Below are positions 1 through 7,796 of a DNA stretch of 64,000 nucleotides, in pieces (positions within the stretch are counted from its first letter, which is position 1; the number at the start of each line of letters is the position of its first letter). The DNA comes from Fibrisoma limi BUZ 3 (GTDB lineage Bacteria; Bacteroidota; Bacteroidia; Cytophagales; Spirosomataceae), in the NCBI RefSeq assembly GCF_000296815.2, contig NZ_CAIT01000006.1, forward strand, positions 626,777 through 690,776, in the 5' to 3' direction. The notes below the pieces were generated by a model. It was not told where the DNA came from, ran no database searches, and worked only from the letters and a program-made list of their open reading frames with translations. The translations under genes were made by a program, and so were the position numbers.

Positions 1-2478
1 GAAAATATGCTTTTCGCCCCGCTGCTTCCACTGATAAACACCACCAACTTCCAGTCGACGCGTCGACGGGGTGGGCGTTTCGGGGAATGCCGTGCAATGT
101 CGAACCAAAATCTCACGGGCGATTTCGTCCAGACCCATGCCACCGATTCGTGAAACCGTACCCGTGAAGTAGCGATTCACTACGTCTTCGTTCAAGCCCA
201 GGCACTCAAAGATCATAGCACCCTGGTACGATTGCAGGGTTGAAATGCCCATTTTCGAAAATATCTTAAGCAGTTCGCCGTTGACCGCCTTGATGTAATT
301 CCGGTACAGCTTGTCGAGATCGTAATCGACCTGCAACAGGCCGCGCTCTTTCATGCTGGCAATGGTTTCAAACGCCATGTATGGGTTTACGCCCGAAGCG
401 CCGTACCCAATCAGTGTAGCAAAATGGTGCGTTTCCCAGACGTCGCCGGCTTCAACCACAATACCTACCTTGCCACGGAGTCCGCGCCGGATGAGGTGGT
501 GGTGAATGGTAGCCGTAGAGAGCAGCGATGGAATAGGGGCGTGGCTACTGTCAACATTCCGGTCCGACAGAATAATGATTGAATAGCCATCAGCAATGGC
601 ATCTTCGGCGTAGCGGCATATCCGGTCGAGGGCGCGTTCGAGCGACTCGCCTTTGCCGTCGGCCAGGAAATAACAGTTAATTGTTTTAGCCTGGAAATGG
701 TGCCGGTCAATGAACCGAAGCTTGTCAAACTCCGGTACGGTCAGCACCGGCTGGTCCAGTTCTACCTGGCGGCAGTGTTCCGGGGTTTCGTCGAGGAGGT
801 TATACGTTGTCCCCACGAACGAAATCAGCGACATAATGGCCCTTTCCCGTATCGAGTCAATGGGTGGGTTGGTCACCTGCGCAAACAACTGCTTGAAATA
901 ATGGCTCATGTGCTGGCTCTGCTCCGACAGTACGGCCAGCGGTACGTCGGTACCCATGGAGCCAAGCGCTTCTTTGCCGGTTTCGACCATCGGCGCCAGA
1001 ATCATCCGCAGGTCCTCCGACGTAAAGCCGAATACCTGCTGCAACCGGAGCAGCGATTTCTCGTCGTAGTTCCGGTACGTACGAGCCGGCGCTTCCAGTT
1101 CCGAAATACGGATCTTATATTGATCGAGCCATTCCTGATACGGCTGACGCGCGCAAATGTCGGCTTTCAGATCTTCGTCCGAAATGATGCGGCCCTGTTC
1201 CATGTCCACAACGAACATTTTACCCGGTTGCAGGCGTCCCTTCCGAACTACTTTGGCCGGATCAACGTCCAGCACACCTGCTTCGGATGCCATGATTACC
1301 ACATCATCGTCGGTAACCCAGAAACGCGACGGACGCAGGCCGTTCCGGTCGAGGGTAGCGCCCACAATCTTGCCGTCGGTGAATGATATCGACGCCGGAC
1401 CGTCCCAGGGTTCGATCAGGCCGGCGTGGTATTCGTAAAAGGCTTTCCGGACCGGGTCCATCTGCTCGTTACCGTCCCAGGCTTCCGGAATCAGCATCAT
1501 CATCACGTGCGGCAGCGAACGGCCACTCATGACCAGTAGTTCGATGGCATTGTCGAGGTTCGCTGAATCGGACTGGCGCGGGTCGCAGATGGGCAGCAGC
1601 ATGTCCATCTCCTCTTTCGTAAACTTGCTCGATTCCAGCAGCGATTCGGCCGCTTTCATCCAGTTGACGTTGCCCCGTACGGTGTTGATTTCACCGTTGT
1701 GAGCAATGTAGCGGAACGGCTGCGCCAACTTCCACGACGGGAAGGTGTTGGTTGAGAAGCGCGAATGGACTACCCCCAGGGCCGATACCACCTCTTCGCG
1801 TTGCAAATCAGGGAAGTACGGCTCCAGCTGACCGGTTGTAAGCTGACCTTTATACGTCAGGGTCCGGCACGAGAGCGACGAGAAGTAAAAGTTATTGACT
1901 CCCGCTACCGTTTCATTGATGATGCGGGTGCTGTAGTTACGTAGTACGTATAATTTACGCTCAAAATCGTCTGGGTTGCTGACCGAAGCCGGGCGTTTAA
2001 CGAACAACTGTTCCATCTGCGGTTCGCAGGACCGGGAGCCGTCGCCCAGATCCGTATTGTTGACCGGCACCACGCGGTAGCCGAGCAGTTCGAGGCCCAG
2101 CTTTTTCATGTTCCGGTTCAGAATAGCCCGGCACTCTTCCCGCAACCGGGCTTCTTTCGGAAAATACACCATCCCGACGCCATATTCCAGCGCAGGGGGC
2201 AGGTGAATACCTAATTTACGGCATTCGTCCAGAAAGAACTCGTGCGGAATCTGAATGAGCAGACCTGCACCGTCGCCCGTGTTTGTTTCCGAGCCAACCG
2301 CTCCCCGGTGTTCCATGCGCCGAAGCATGTGCAGGGCATCAGAAACAATCTGGTGAGACTTGCGGCCCTTAATATCGGCGATGAAGCCAATGCCACAGTT
2401 ATCATGTTCAAATTCCGGGCGGTATAGCCCTTCAGTCAGGATTGGCGAAGAGCCGCGTTGGTCAACCTGATCAGACAT
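1..2478 (-). CDS. gltB: Glutamate synthase large subunit, 5' part (partial)
   Basis: The large subunit of glutamate synthase makes two glutamates from glutamine and 2-oxoglutarate. The open frame runs from an ATG at 2478 to the window edge, 826 codons, so the C-terminal part (rest of the FMN domain and the beta-helix domain) is missing. After a short propeptide comes EHDNCGIGF, with Cys28 as the expected N-terminal nucleophile of the class II glutaminase domain after processing. Further on are HSRFSTNTFPSW and HNGEINTVRGN of that domain, and the visible end reads GGVYQWKQRGEKHIF, typical of the linker before the FMN domain. No small subunit gene is in the window. The upstream gap is shared with a divergent protease gene. 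The call is firm. Confidence 0.95.
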   Translation of the reverse strand, partial: MSDQVDQRGSSPILTEGLYRPEFEHDNCGIGFIADIKGRKSHQIVSDALHMLRRMEHRGAVGSETNTGDGAGLLIQIPHEFFLDECRKLGIHLPPALEYGVGMVYFPKEARLREECRAILNRNMKKLGLELLGYRVVPVNNTDLGDGSRSCEPQMEQLFVKRPASVSNPDDFERKLYVLRNYSTRIINETVAGVNNFYFSSLSCRTLTYKGQLTTGQLEPYFPDLQREEVVSALGVVHSRFSTNTFPSWKLAQPFRYIAHNGEINTVRGNVNWMKAAESLLESSKFTKEEMDMLLPICDPRQSDSANLDNAIELLVMSGRSLPHVMMMLIPEAWDGNEQMDPVRKAFYEYHAGLIEPWDGPASISFTDGKIVGATLDRNGLRPSRFWVTDDDVVIMASEAGVLDVDPAKVVRKGRLQPGKMFVVDMEQGRIISDEDLKADICARQPYQEWLDQYKIRISELEAPARTYRNYDEKSLLRLQQVFGFTSEDLRMILAPMVETGKEALGSMGTDVPLAVLSEQSQHMSHYFKQLFAQVTNPPIDSIRERAIMSLISFVGTTYNLLDETPEHCRQVELDQPVLTVPEFDKLRFIDRHHFQAKTINCYFLADGKGESLERALDRICRYAEDAIADGYSIIILSDRNVDSSHAPIPSLLSTATIHHHLIRRGLRGKVGIVVEAGDVWETHHFATLIGYGASGVNPYMAFETIASMKERGLLQVDYDLDKLYRNYIKAVNGELLKIFSKMGISTLQSYQGAMIFECLGLNEDVVNRYFTGTVSRIGGMGLDEIAREILVRHCTAFPETPTPSTRRLEVGGVYQWKQRGEKHIF

Positions 2479-2966
2479 AGTCGTAACAGCGTTTATCACG
2501 AATGATTAACAAATTCAAAATCACAAAGGGTTCAGGCCGGATGAAGAAGTGATGGTTGGTAGCCGACCTTTATTCCTGATACGATGAAGTCGTGCAATAT
2601 ACTACAAAAATTATTTGGTAAATAATGCTTAAATCCGAATTTAATTTTTCCAGGCACTTTTTGCTGAACTCGTTCTATTTTTTCTTTATTTATGAACAAT
2701 TTTCAAAAAGTCATGAGTTGAATAGAAAATGTCATAATCTGCCAAGTAGCAGGGGAGTGACAAAAAAAACGTCGGCGGGGTACTTTATGAAATAATATGA
2801 CAGTGACCTGAAAAACTCATGAATTGAGCTCGGCGCTCTAAGCAGAGAAAATCAATTACCGATAAAAAAATACCTTCTTGTTCGTAAACTGCTTTCAATA
2901 TATTCGTGCAAAAAAATGCTTCTCAAAATTTTATTAATCTAAGTTTTCGTTAACCAAACTCTACCC
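2479..2966. other. AT-rich divergent intergenic region, gltB / S8 protease
   Basis: This 488-bp gap separates two divergently transcribed genes. It is clearly richer in A and T than the genes around it and must carry both promoters. A promoter-like pair for the plus-strand gene is listed separately. I see no gene, tRNA or strong hairpin in it. Confidence 0.6.
2878..2906 (+). promoter_or_regulatory. Putative Bacteroidota promoter of the S8 protease
   Basis: TTG at 2878 is followed after 18 nt by TATATTCG (2899-2906), one base away from the TAnnTTTG form of the Bacteroidota -7 box. It would give a leader of about 55 nt before the ATG at 2967. This is a motif match only. Confidence 0.4.
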
Positions 2967-4163
2967 ATGCGTTTCAACCGCAATTTTCTGTTAAGCTCCG
3001 CCCTTGTTGCCGGAGCTATGCTTCTGGATGGTTGTCAGCCCCAGGACTCATCAGCAACTAAGCCGTCAACAGATGCTATGCCGGCGGCTGCCAAAGCCCG
3101 GGTAGCTGCCCTGGATGGTCGTTACATCGTCATTCTGAAAGAGGGTATGTTGTCGTCAGCTCAACTGGCCAACCTGAATCAGGTAGCTGCTCAAATGGGA
3201 ATTAATCCCCTTGAAATTTACGAGCGATACAGCGAAGTAATCGAAGGGTTTGCCGCTAAACTGACACCTGAGCAGTTGCGGCTGCTGGCGAATAGCCCGA
3301 TCGTTGATTACATTGAGCAGGACCAGATCGTTCGTTTATCGGAGCCCATTAAGGGTGAAGTGACAACAGCTGCCAGTACGCAGGAAGTCCCCTGGGGCAT
3401 CACGGCCGTGGGGGGATTTGTGAACTATACCGGTTCGGCCAAAGCGTATGTGATTGACACAGGGATCGATCTCGACAATCCGGAACTGAACGTTGACGCC
3501 AGCGCCGGTTTCAACGCATTTACAACCGGACCGGACGCTGCTTCGCTCGATGACCTGAATAGTCATGGAACACACGTGGCCGGCACAATCGCAGCCAGAA
3601 ACAATGACTTTGGCGTGGTGGGCGTAGCGGCTGGTGCCAAAGTGGTTCCGGTGAAAGTGTTGGGCGGTGATGGCAGTGGCTCAACATCGGGGGTTATCGC
3701 CGGGGTTGATTTCGTTGGTCGTACGGCTAAGCGGGGCGACGTAGCCAACATGAGCCTGGGTGGCGGATCATCAACGGCCTTAGACAACGCCGTTAAGAAA
3801 GCAGCCGGGAAGGGAATTTATTTCTCCGTAGCGGCTGGTAACGATGGCCTGCCTGCTAACTGGTTCTCGCCGGCCCGCGCTAATGCGACCAACATTCGGA
3901 CGGTATCTGCGCACGACGTAAACGGCGTATTTGCTTATTTTTCAAACTATGGTAACCCGCCGGTCGAAGTAGCCGCGCCGGGTGTAGCGGTTAAATCAAC
4001 GATTCCGGGTGGAGGTTACGCTACCTATAGTGGTACGTCGATGGCGGCTCCGCACCTGGCTGGCATTATGCTCGCTAATGGTAGCGGTAAATACTATACA
4101 AAAGGTACCGTAACGGGTGATTTTGACAATACGCCGGATAAAAAAGCGTCGCGTGTGAGATAG
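2967..4163 (+). CDS. S8 family serine peptidase (subtilisin-like), predicted lipoprotein
   Basis: Exported subtilisin-like protease of 398 residues. The N-terminus is a lipoprotein signal with lipobox LLDGC (Cys23). Residues about 52-121 look like an inhibitor I9 prodomain that acts as an intramolecular chaperone. The catalytic domain shows the full triad: Asp164 in YVIDTGID, His200 in NSHGTHVAGT and Ser358 in YSGTSMAAPHLAG, with the oxyanion Asn292 in AAGNDG. The protein ends about 40 residues after the Ser motif with no type IX sorting domain, so attachment through the lipid is more likely than T9SS secretion. It is a single gene with its own promoter and terminator. The substrate is unknown. 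Confidence 0.9.
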   Translation: MRFNRNFLLSSALVAGAMLLDGCQPQDSSATKPSTDAMPAAAKARVAALDGRYIVILKEGMLSSAQLANLNQVAAQMGINPLEIYERYSEVIEGFAAKLTPEQLRLLANSPIVDYIEQDQIVRLSEPIKGEVTTAASTQEVPWGITAVGGFVNYTGSAKAYVIDTGIDLDNPELNVDASAGFNAFTTGPDAASLDDLNSHGTHVAGTIAARNNDFGVVGVAAGAKVVPVKVLGGDGSGSTSGVIAGVDFVGRTAKRGDVANMSLGGGSSTALDNAVKKAAGKGIYFSVAAGNDGLPANWFSPARANATNIRTVSAHDVNGVFAYFSNYGNPPVEVAAPGVAVKSTIPGGGYATYSGTSMAAPHLAGIMLANGSGKYYTKGTVTGDFDNTPDKKASRVR

Positions 4164-4194
4164 GTTTTTTAAATATAACCACTTGTTTTACAGC

Positions 4195-4222
4195 AAAAAA
4201 GCCGCTCAGTGAGCGGCTTTTT
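4195..4222 (+). terminator. Intrinsic terminator after the S8 protease
   Basis: GCCGCTCA and TGAGCGGC form a GC-rich hairpin flanked by A6 on the left and T6 on the right, so it can work in both directions. It begins about 30 nt after the protease stop and its T-run touches the encoded CCA end of the tRNA gene on the other strand. Confidence 0.8.
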
Positions 4223-4225
4223 TGG

Positions 4226-4298
4226 TGATCCGGCTGGGACTCGAACCCAGGACCCATACATTAAAAGTGTATTGCTCTACCGGCTGAGCTACCAGATC
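4226..4298 (-). tRNA. tRNA-Lys (anticodon TTT)
   Basis: The minus strand folds into a full cloverleaf. The acceptor arm pairs GATCTGG with CCGGATC, the D-arm region reads AGCTCAGCCGGTAGAGC, the anticodon stem is ATACA/TGTAT around loop CTTTTAA, and the T-loop reads GGTTCGAGTCC. Anticodon TTT decodes AAA/AAG lysine codons. The discriminator is A, and the CCA end is encoded in the DNA (4223-4225). Confidence 0.97.
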
Positions 4299-4367
4299 AT
4301 TTCCCGGTGGTTTATCCGTTTGGGACTGCAAAAGTAGAGGTTATAGGTCCTAAACGCAATACCTGGC

Positions 4368-5240
4368 TCAACTTTTTTTTATATGCTCTATTAAAATCAC
4401 GGCTTCGGCAGCTTCACGTACGTCGTGTACCCGGAGAATGGCCGCTCCGTTCAGGAGGGCAGCCGTATTGAGCACAGTCGTGCCGTTGAGCGCCTGATCG
4501 GCGGTTATCTGTAATGTTTTCCAGATAGTTGTCTTGCGCGAAATACCCACTAACAGCGGTTCGTCAAACACCCGAAAGGCGTCGAGCTGCCGCAGCAGTT
4601 GAAAGTTATGCATCGGGGTTTTGGCAAACCCAAATCCCGGATCCAGGATAATGTCCTTTTGGCCTAACGCCCGTAGAGCCGCCACCCGAACGCCAAGTTC
4701 ATCAATCACGTCTGTCACCAGGTTATCATAGCTGGCTAAGGACTGCATCGTTTGCGGATTGCCCCGCAGGTGCATCAGAACGTACGGAACGCCAAGACCA
4801 GCAACGGTCCCGAACATGGCATCATCGAGTGTACCGCCTGCTACGTCGTTGACCAGTACGGCTCCGGCGTTTACTGCCTGCCGTGCTACTGAGGCCCGAA
4901 ACGTATCGACCGAAAGCAAAGCATCGGGAAAATTGGTCAGAATGGCTTCAATGATGGGCAGGACCCGATCGGCTTCTTCGCCGGCACTTACCTCGGCCGC
5001 TCCCGGTCGGGTAGAATAACCGCCCACGTCGAGAAAGGTAGCGCCATCGGCCAGCATCCGTTCTGCGGCCGCTACGGCCTGATCTGTATGCACTGATGTT
5101 GAGTTCGTTGTGGGTGATACACGGCTTCCAGCGTAGAACGAATCGGGGGTTACGTTGAGAATGCCCATCACGGCCGGTGTCGTCAAATCGACGAGTCGCC
5201 CCCGGCAGTTCAGCGTTTTTTTCGTATCTTTCGGGTACAT
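4368..5240 (-). CDS. folP: Dihydropteroate synthase
   Basis: Joins p-aminobenzoate to 6-hydroxymethyl-dihydropterin diphosphate in folate synthesis and is the sulfonamide target. The protein has 290 residues, normal for the family. Visible family motifs in order are MGILNVTPDSF (25-35), DVGGYSTRPGA (71-81), SVDTFRA (110-116), NDVAGG (131-136), LDPGFGFAKT and GISRKTTI near the C-terminus. The gene is divergent from the DUF1599 gene, with 97 bp between the two starts. This folP, DUF1599, DoxX-like arrangement is common in Bacteroidota, as I recall it. Confidence 0.96.
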   Translation of the reverse strand: MYPKDTKKTLNCRGRLVDLTTPAVMGILNVTPDSFYAGSRVSPTTNSTSVHTDQAVAAAERMLADGATFLDVGGYSTRPGAAEVSAGEEADRVLPIIEAILTNFPDALLSVDTFRASVARQAVNAGAVLVNDVAGGTLDDAMFGTVAGLGVPYVLMHLRGNPQTMQSLASYDNLVTDVIDELGVRVAALRALGQKDIILDPGFGFAKTPMHNFQLLRQLDAFRVFDEPLLVGISRKTTIWKTLQITADQALNGTTVLNTAALLNGAAILRVHDVREAAEAVILIEHIKKS

Positions 5241-5337
5241 TCGTTACCAGATTTCGGTTGACAGTTTTCGCCGGGCCGTTGTTGAAGTAGACTGTAGCGC
5301 CACAATTCGAAGACGGAAAACCGAAAACCATCCACCA

Positions 5338-5916
5338 ATGACCCAAACCGAACTCGAATATCGGCAGGTAATCCAACGCTGCAAAGATCTTTTTCTCAAA
5401 AAAAACCAGGACTACGGTACAGCCTGGCGTATTCTTCGGCTTCCCAGCATTACTGATCAGATTTTTATCAAAGCCCAGCGGATTCGCACCCTGCAGGAAA
5501 CAGGTGTCAGTCAGGTAGGCGAAGGCATTGAGCCGGAATTTGTCGGGATCATCAACTATTGCGTAATGGCGCTGATTCAGCTCCATTTTCAGACAGCATC
5601 CCAGACCGTCGATGGTCAGCCGGACAAGACGGCCAAGATGGATATCCCAACCGACGAACTTGAACACCTGTACGACGAACAGATTGGCCAGGTTATGCGT
5701 TTGCTGTTTGCCAAAAATCACGATTATGGCGAGGCCTGGCGCGATATGCGGGTTAGCTCCATGACGGACATTATTCTCATGAAGCTGCTGCGTACCAAAC
5801 AAATTGAGGACAACCGCGGAACTACCCTGGTTTCGGAGGGCGTTGACGCCAATTATATGGATATGATTAATTACGCCGTTTTTTGTTTGATTAAACTACA
5901 GAACACTGGACGTTAG
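5338..5916 (+). CDS. DUF1599 domain protein with two tandem copies of the domain
   Basis: Protein of 192 residues with an internal duplication. Residues about 14-82 contain KKNQDYGTAWR and EFVGIINYCVMALIQL, and residues about 112-182 contain AKNHDYGEAWR and NYMDMINYAVFCLIKL. Each half matches DUF1599 (nucleotide modification associated domain 1), whose function is not established. The frame is open upstream to 5155, but that stretch overlaps folP antisense; the ATG at 5338 gives a clean start at the conserved region. It is followed 70 nt later by the DoxX-like gene and is probably cotranscribed with it. Confidence 0.85.
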   Translation: MTQTELEYRQVIQRCKDLFLKKNQDYGTAWRILRLPSITDQIFIKAQRIRTLQETGVSQVGEGIEPEFVGIINYCVMALIQLHFQTASQTVDGQPDKTAKMDIPTDELEHLYDEQIGQVMRLLFAKNHDYGEAWRDMRVSSMTDIILMKLLRTKQIEDNRGTTLVSEGVDANYMDMINYAVFCLIKLQNTGR

Positions 5917-5986
5917 ACGCTGAATAGTGGATACCAGCCACTGGATACTTGTCCAATGTCTGGCGCACTATTCCGTAATAATTAAT

Positions 5987-7132
5987 ATGGATACAACCGC
6001 CCCCCAAGCCCGAGTTAAAACCGGAACCCCGGCGATGCTGATTGCCGCCCGGATTGCCCGTTATGTCGTTGGCATTGTTTTCATTTTCTCCGGGCTGATT
6101 AAACTCAACGATCCCGTAGGAACCCAGATCAAGTTTGAAGAATATTTTGAAGTCTTTGCGCAGGACGTACCGTTGCTGCACGATTTCTTCATGGCTCTGG
6201 TTCCGTTTACCCTCGCCATGTCGGTCCTTTTCTGCGCGGCTGAGGTGGTGCTGGGCGTGGCGCTGCTGGTGTCGTATCGGCCCCGGCTAATTTCGTGGTT
6301 GCTTTTCTTCCTGATTATTTTCTTTACGTTTCTGACCTTTTACTCGGCCTATTTCAATCGTGTAACCGACTGCGGCTGCTTCGGCGACGCCATCAAACTG
6401 AAGCCCTGGACCTCGTTCGGGAAGGACGTTGTGCTGACCGTATTGATCCTGTTTATCATTGGCCACCGCAACCGGATGCGCGCCCGCAAAACCGGCTGGA
6501 TCGTAGGACTAACCATCGTGCTGACTCTGGGTCTTGGTATATACGCCATTGAGTTTTTGTCTCCGCTGGATCTGTTGCCATATGCGGTTGGAAAGAGTAT
6601 TCCGGCCCAGATGAAGCCGTCAGAACCCTTGCGTTATAAGTACGTGCTGGAGAAAGGCGGCAAGGAGTACGAATTCGAGCAGTATCCATCCGACCCGTCT
6701 TACAAGTTCAAGGAGATGGTCCTGGTGAACGAGAACGCCAAGCCGAAAATTACGGACTATCGCGTGTGGAATGACGAAGGCGATTTTACGCAGCAGACGT
6801 TCGAAGGCAAGAAACTGTTCATTATTCTAAAGGACGTAAACGACTTTGATCCGGGCAGCATTCCGGCCATTCGGTCGCTGGTGAAGGACCTGCAAGGCTC
6901 CGCCGTTTCGCCGTACTTCCTTACCTCGGTCAGTGACGACGAAATCAAGGCATTCCGCAAGGAGTTTCAGCTCGAAAACGTACCGTACTACAAATCCGAC
7001 GCGACGGTGCTGAAAACCATTATGCGCTCAAACCCCGGTACGTGGCTGCTGAACGACGGCGTCGTGAAAGGCAAGTGGCATTACAACACCACACCCGACG
7101 CGGCCGACGTTTTAGAATTAGTGAAGCAGTAG
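5987..7132 (+). CDS. DoxX/MauE-like membrane protein of the BT_3928 type
   Basis: Inner-membrane protein of 381 residues. The N-terminal part has four predicted membrane segments in a DoxX/MauE-like arrangement, with the motif DCGCFGDAIKL typical of this group. A further hydrophobic segment (GWIVGLTIVLTLGLGIYAIEFL) precedes a soluble C-terminal domain of about 200 residues that could be thioredoxin-like but lacks an obvious CxxC. A start 20 codons upstream (5927) is possible; the ATG at 5987 fits a normal cytoplasmic N-terminus. The stop codon overlaps the first base of a purine/pyrimidine inverted repeat. A role in redox or quinone chemistry is inference only. Confidence 0.8.
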   Translation: MDTTAPQARVKTGTPAMLIAARIARYVVGIVFIFSGLIKLNDPVGTQIKFEEYFEVFAQDVPLLHDFFMALVPFTLAMSVLFCAAEVVLGVALLVSYRPRLISWLLFFLIIFFTFLTFYSAYFNRVTDCGCFGDAIKLKPWTSFGKDVVLTVLILFIIGHRNRMRARKTGWIVGLTIVLTLGLGIYAIEFLSPLDLLPYAVGKSIPAQMKPSEPLRYKYVLEKGGKEYEFEQYPSDPSYKFKEMVLVNENAKPKITDYRVWNDEGDFTQQTFEGKKLFIILKDVNDFDPGSIPAIRSLVKDLQGSAVSPYFLTSVSDDEIKAFRKEFQLENVPYYKSDATVLKTIMRSNPGTWLLNDGVVKGKWHYNTTPDAADVLELVKQ

Positions 7133-7209
7133 AGGAAGGGAGGAGAGTAGGAAAGGAACAAAGAATCTTTCCTCCTCTCCTCCCTTCCTCCCTTTCCTCC
7201 ATTCCTCCC
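7132..7209. repeat. Purine/pyrimidine inverted repeat, copy 1
   Basis: A purine run begins at the last base of the DoxX-like stop codon and is answered by a pyrimidine run that ends at the TTG start of aroK. GAGGAAGGGAGGAGAG on the left is perfectly complementary to CTCTCCTCCCTTCCTC on the right, with a second short stem (GGAAAG/CTTTCC) inside. The transcript could form a hairpin of more than 20 bp. Four related copies lie at other gene ends in this window. Confidence 0.8.
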
Positions 7210-7716
7210 TTGAAAAACATCTTCCTCATTGGAATGCCTTCGTCGGGAAAGACGACCCTGGGCAAACGTATCGCCGAAGCTCTCCATTACCGTTTTGTAG
7301 ATACGGACAAGCGAATTGTTCGCGAAGAAGGACGTACCATCAACGACATTTTTGCGCAGTCCGGCGAATCCTATTTTCGGGAGGCCGAACGGCGGGTTCT
7401 CTGTAAGATTAAACCCGGTAGCAGTCTGGTGGTAGCAACGGGGGGCGGTATGCCGTGTTTTAATGACAACATGGACTATATCAATGCCACGGGGATTTCG
7501 GTATTTCTGGACGTACCCGTGGCGGTGCTGGTGCAGCGAATGGTCGCCCATGCCATCGACGACCGGCCCCTTTATAATGCTAATGATCCCGAATTGGTAC
7601 GGTCGCTGGAGCAACGGTACCAGAGTCGCCTGCCATACTACAGTAAGGCGCATGTGATAGTAACTGGAGAAACAAACGAAGAGGAAGTACTTCAAAAAGT
7701 TGGGGCGTTGCTGTAA
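7210..7716 (+). CDS. aroK: Shikimate kinase
   Basis: Phosphorylates shikimate at O3 in the aromatic amino acid pathway. It has 168 residues, the normal size. Walker A is GMPSSGKT (8-15), followed by the shikimate-binding DTDKRI, FREAERRVL and ATGGGMP. The best start is TTG at 7210 (TTG AAA AAC ATC), which puts the P-loop beta strand at the N-terminus as in other family members. The open frame upstream is only the repeat read through. The gene follows the DoxX-like gene in the same direction. Confidence 0.93.
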   Translation: MKNIFLIGMPSSGKTTLGKRIAEALHYRFVDTDKRIVREEGRTINDIFAQSGESYFREAERRVLCKIKPGSSLVVATGGGMPCFNDNMDYINATGISVFLDVPVAVLVQRMVAHAIDDRPLYNANDPELVRSLEQRYQSRLPYYSKAHVIVTGETNEEEVLQKVGALL

Positions 7717-7725
7717 CACTGAAGG

Positions 7726-7784
7726 TTAACACAAAAAATCCGGCCACACTGAACGCTTCAATGTGGCCGGATTTTTTGTGTTAA
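7726..7784. terminator. Strong bidirectional terminator, aroK / FadL-like
   Basis: A perfect 23-bp stem closes a 13-nt loop between two convergent genes. The GC core CCGGCCACA/TGTGGCCGG is flanked by A6 and T6, so it gives a U-tract on both strands. Confidence 0.9.
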
Positions 7785-7796
7785 GTCAACGTTCGC

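Noticed and set aside
697-1386. Long plus-strand open frame of 229 codons
   Set aside because: It lies fully antisense to gltB, whose frame is conserved throughout; the translation has no recognisable domain.
5155-5337. N-terminal extension of the DUF1599 protein
   Set aside because: It runs antisense into folP, and the duplicated domain begins just after the ATG at 5338.
4948-5802. Minus-strand frame of 284 codons across the folP/DUF1599 gap
   Set aside because: It overlaps both well-supported genes in other frames and contains no family motif.
7042-7209. Extension of shikimate kinase upstream of the TTG start
   Set aside because: It is made of the end of the DoxX-like gene and the purine/pyrimidine repeat; the kinase fold starts at 7210.
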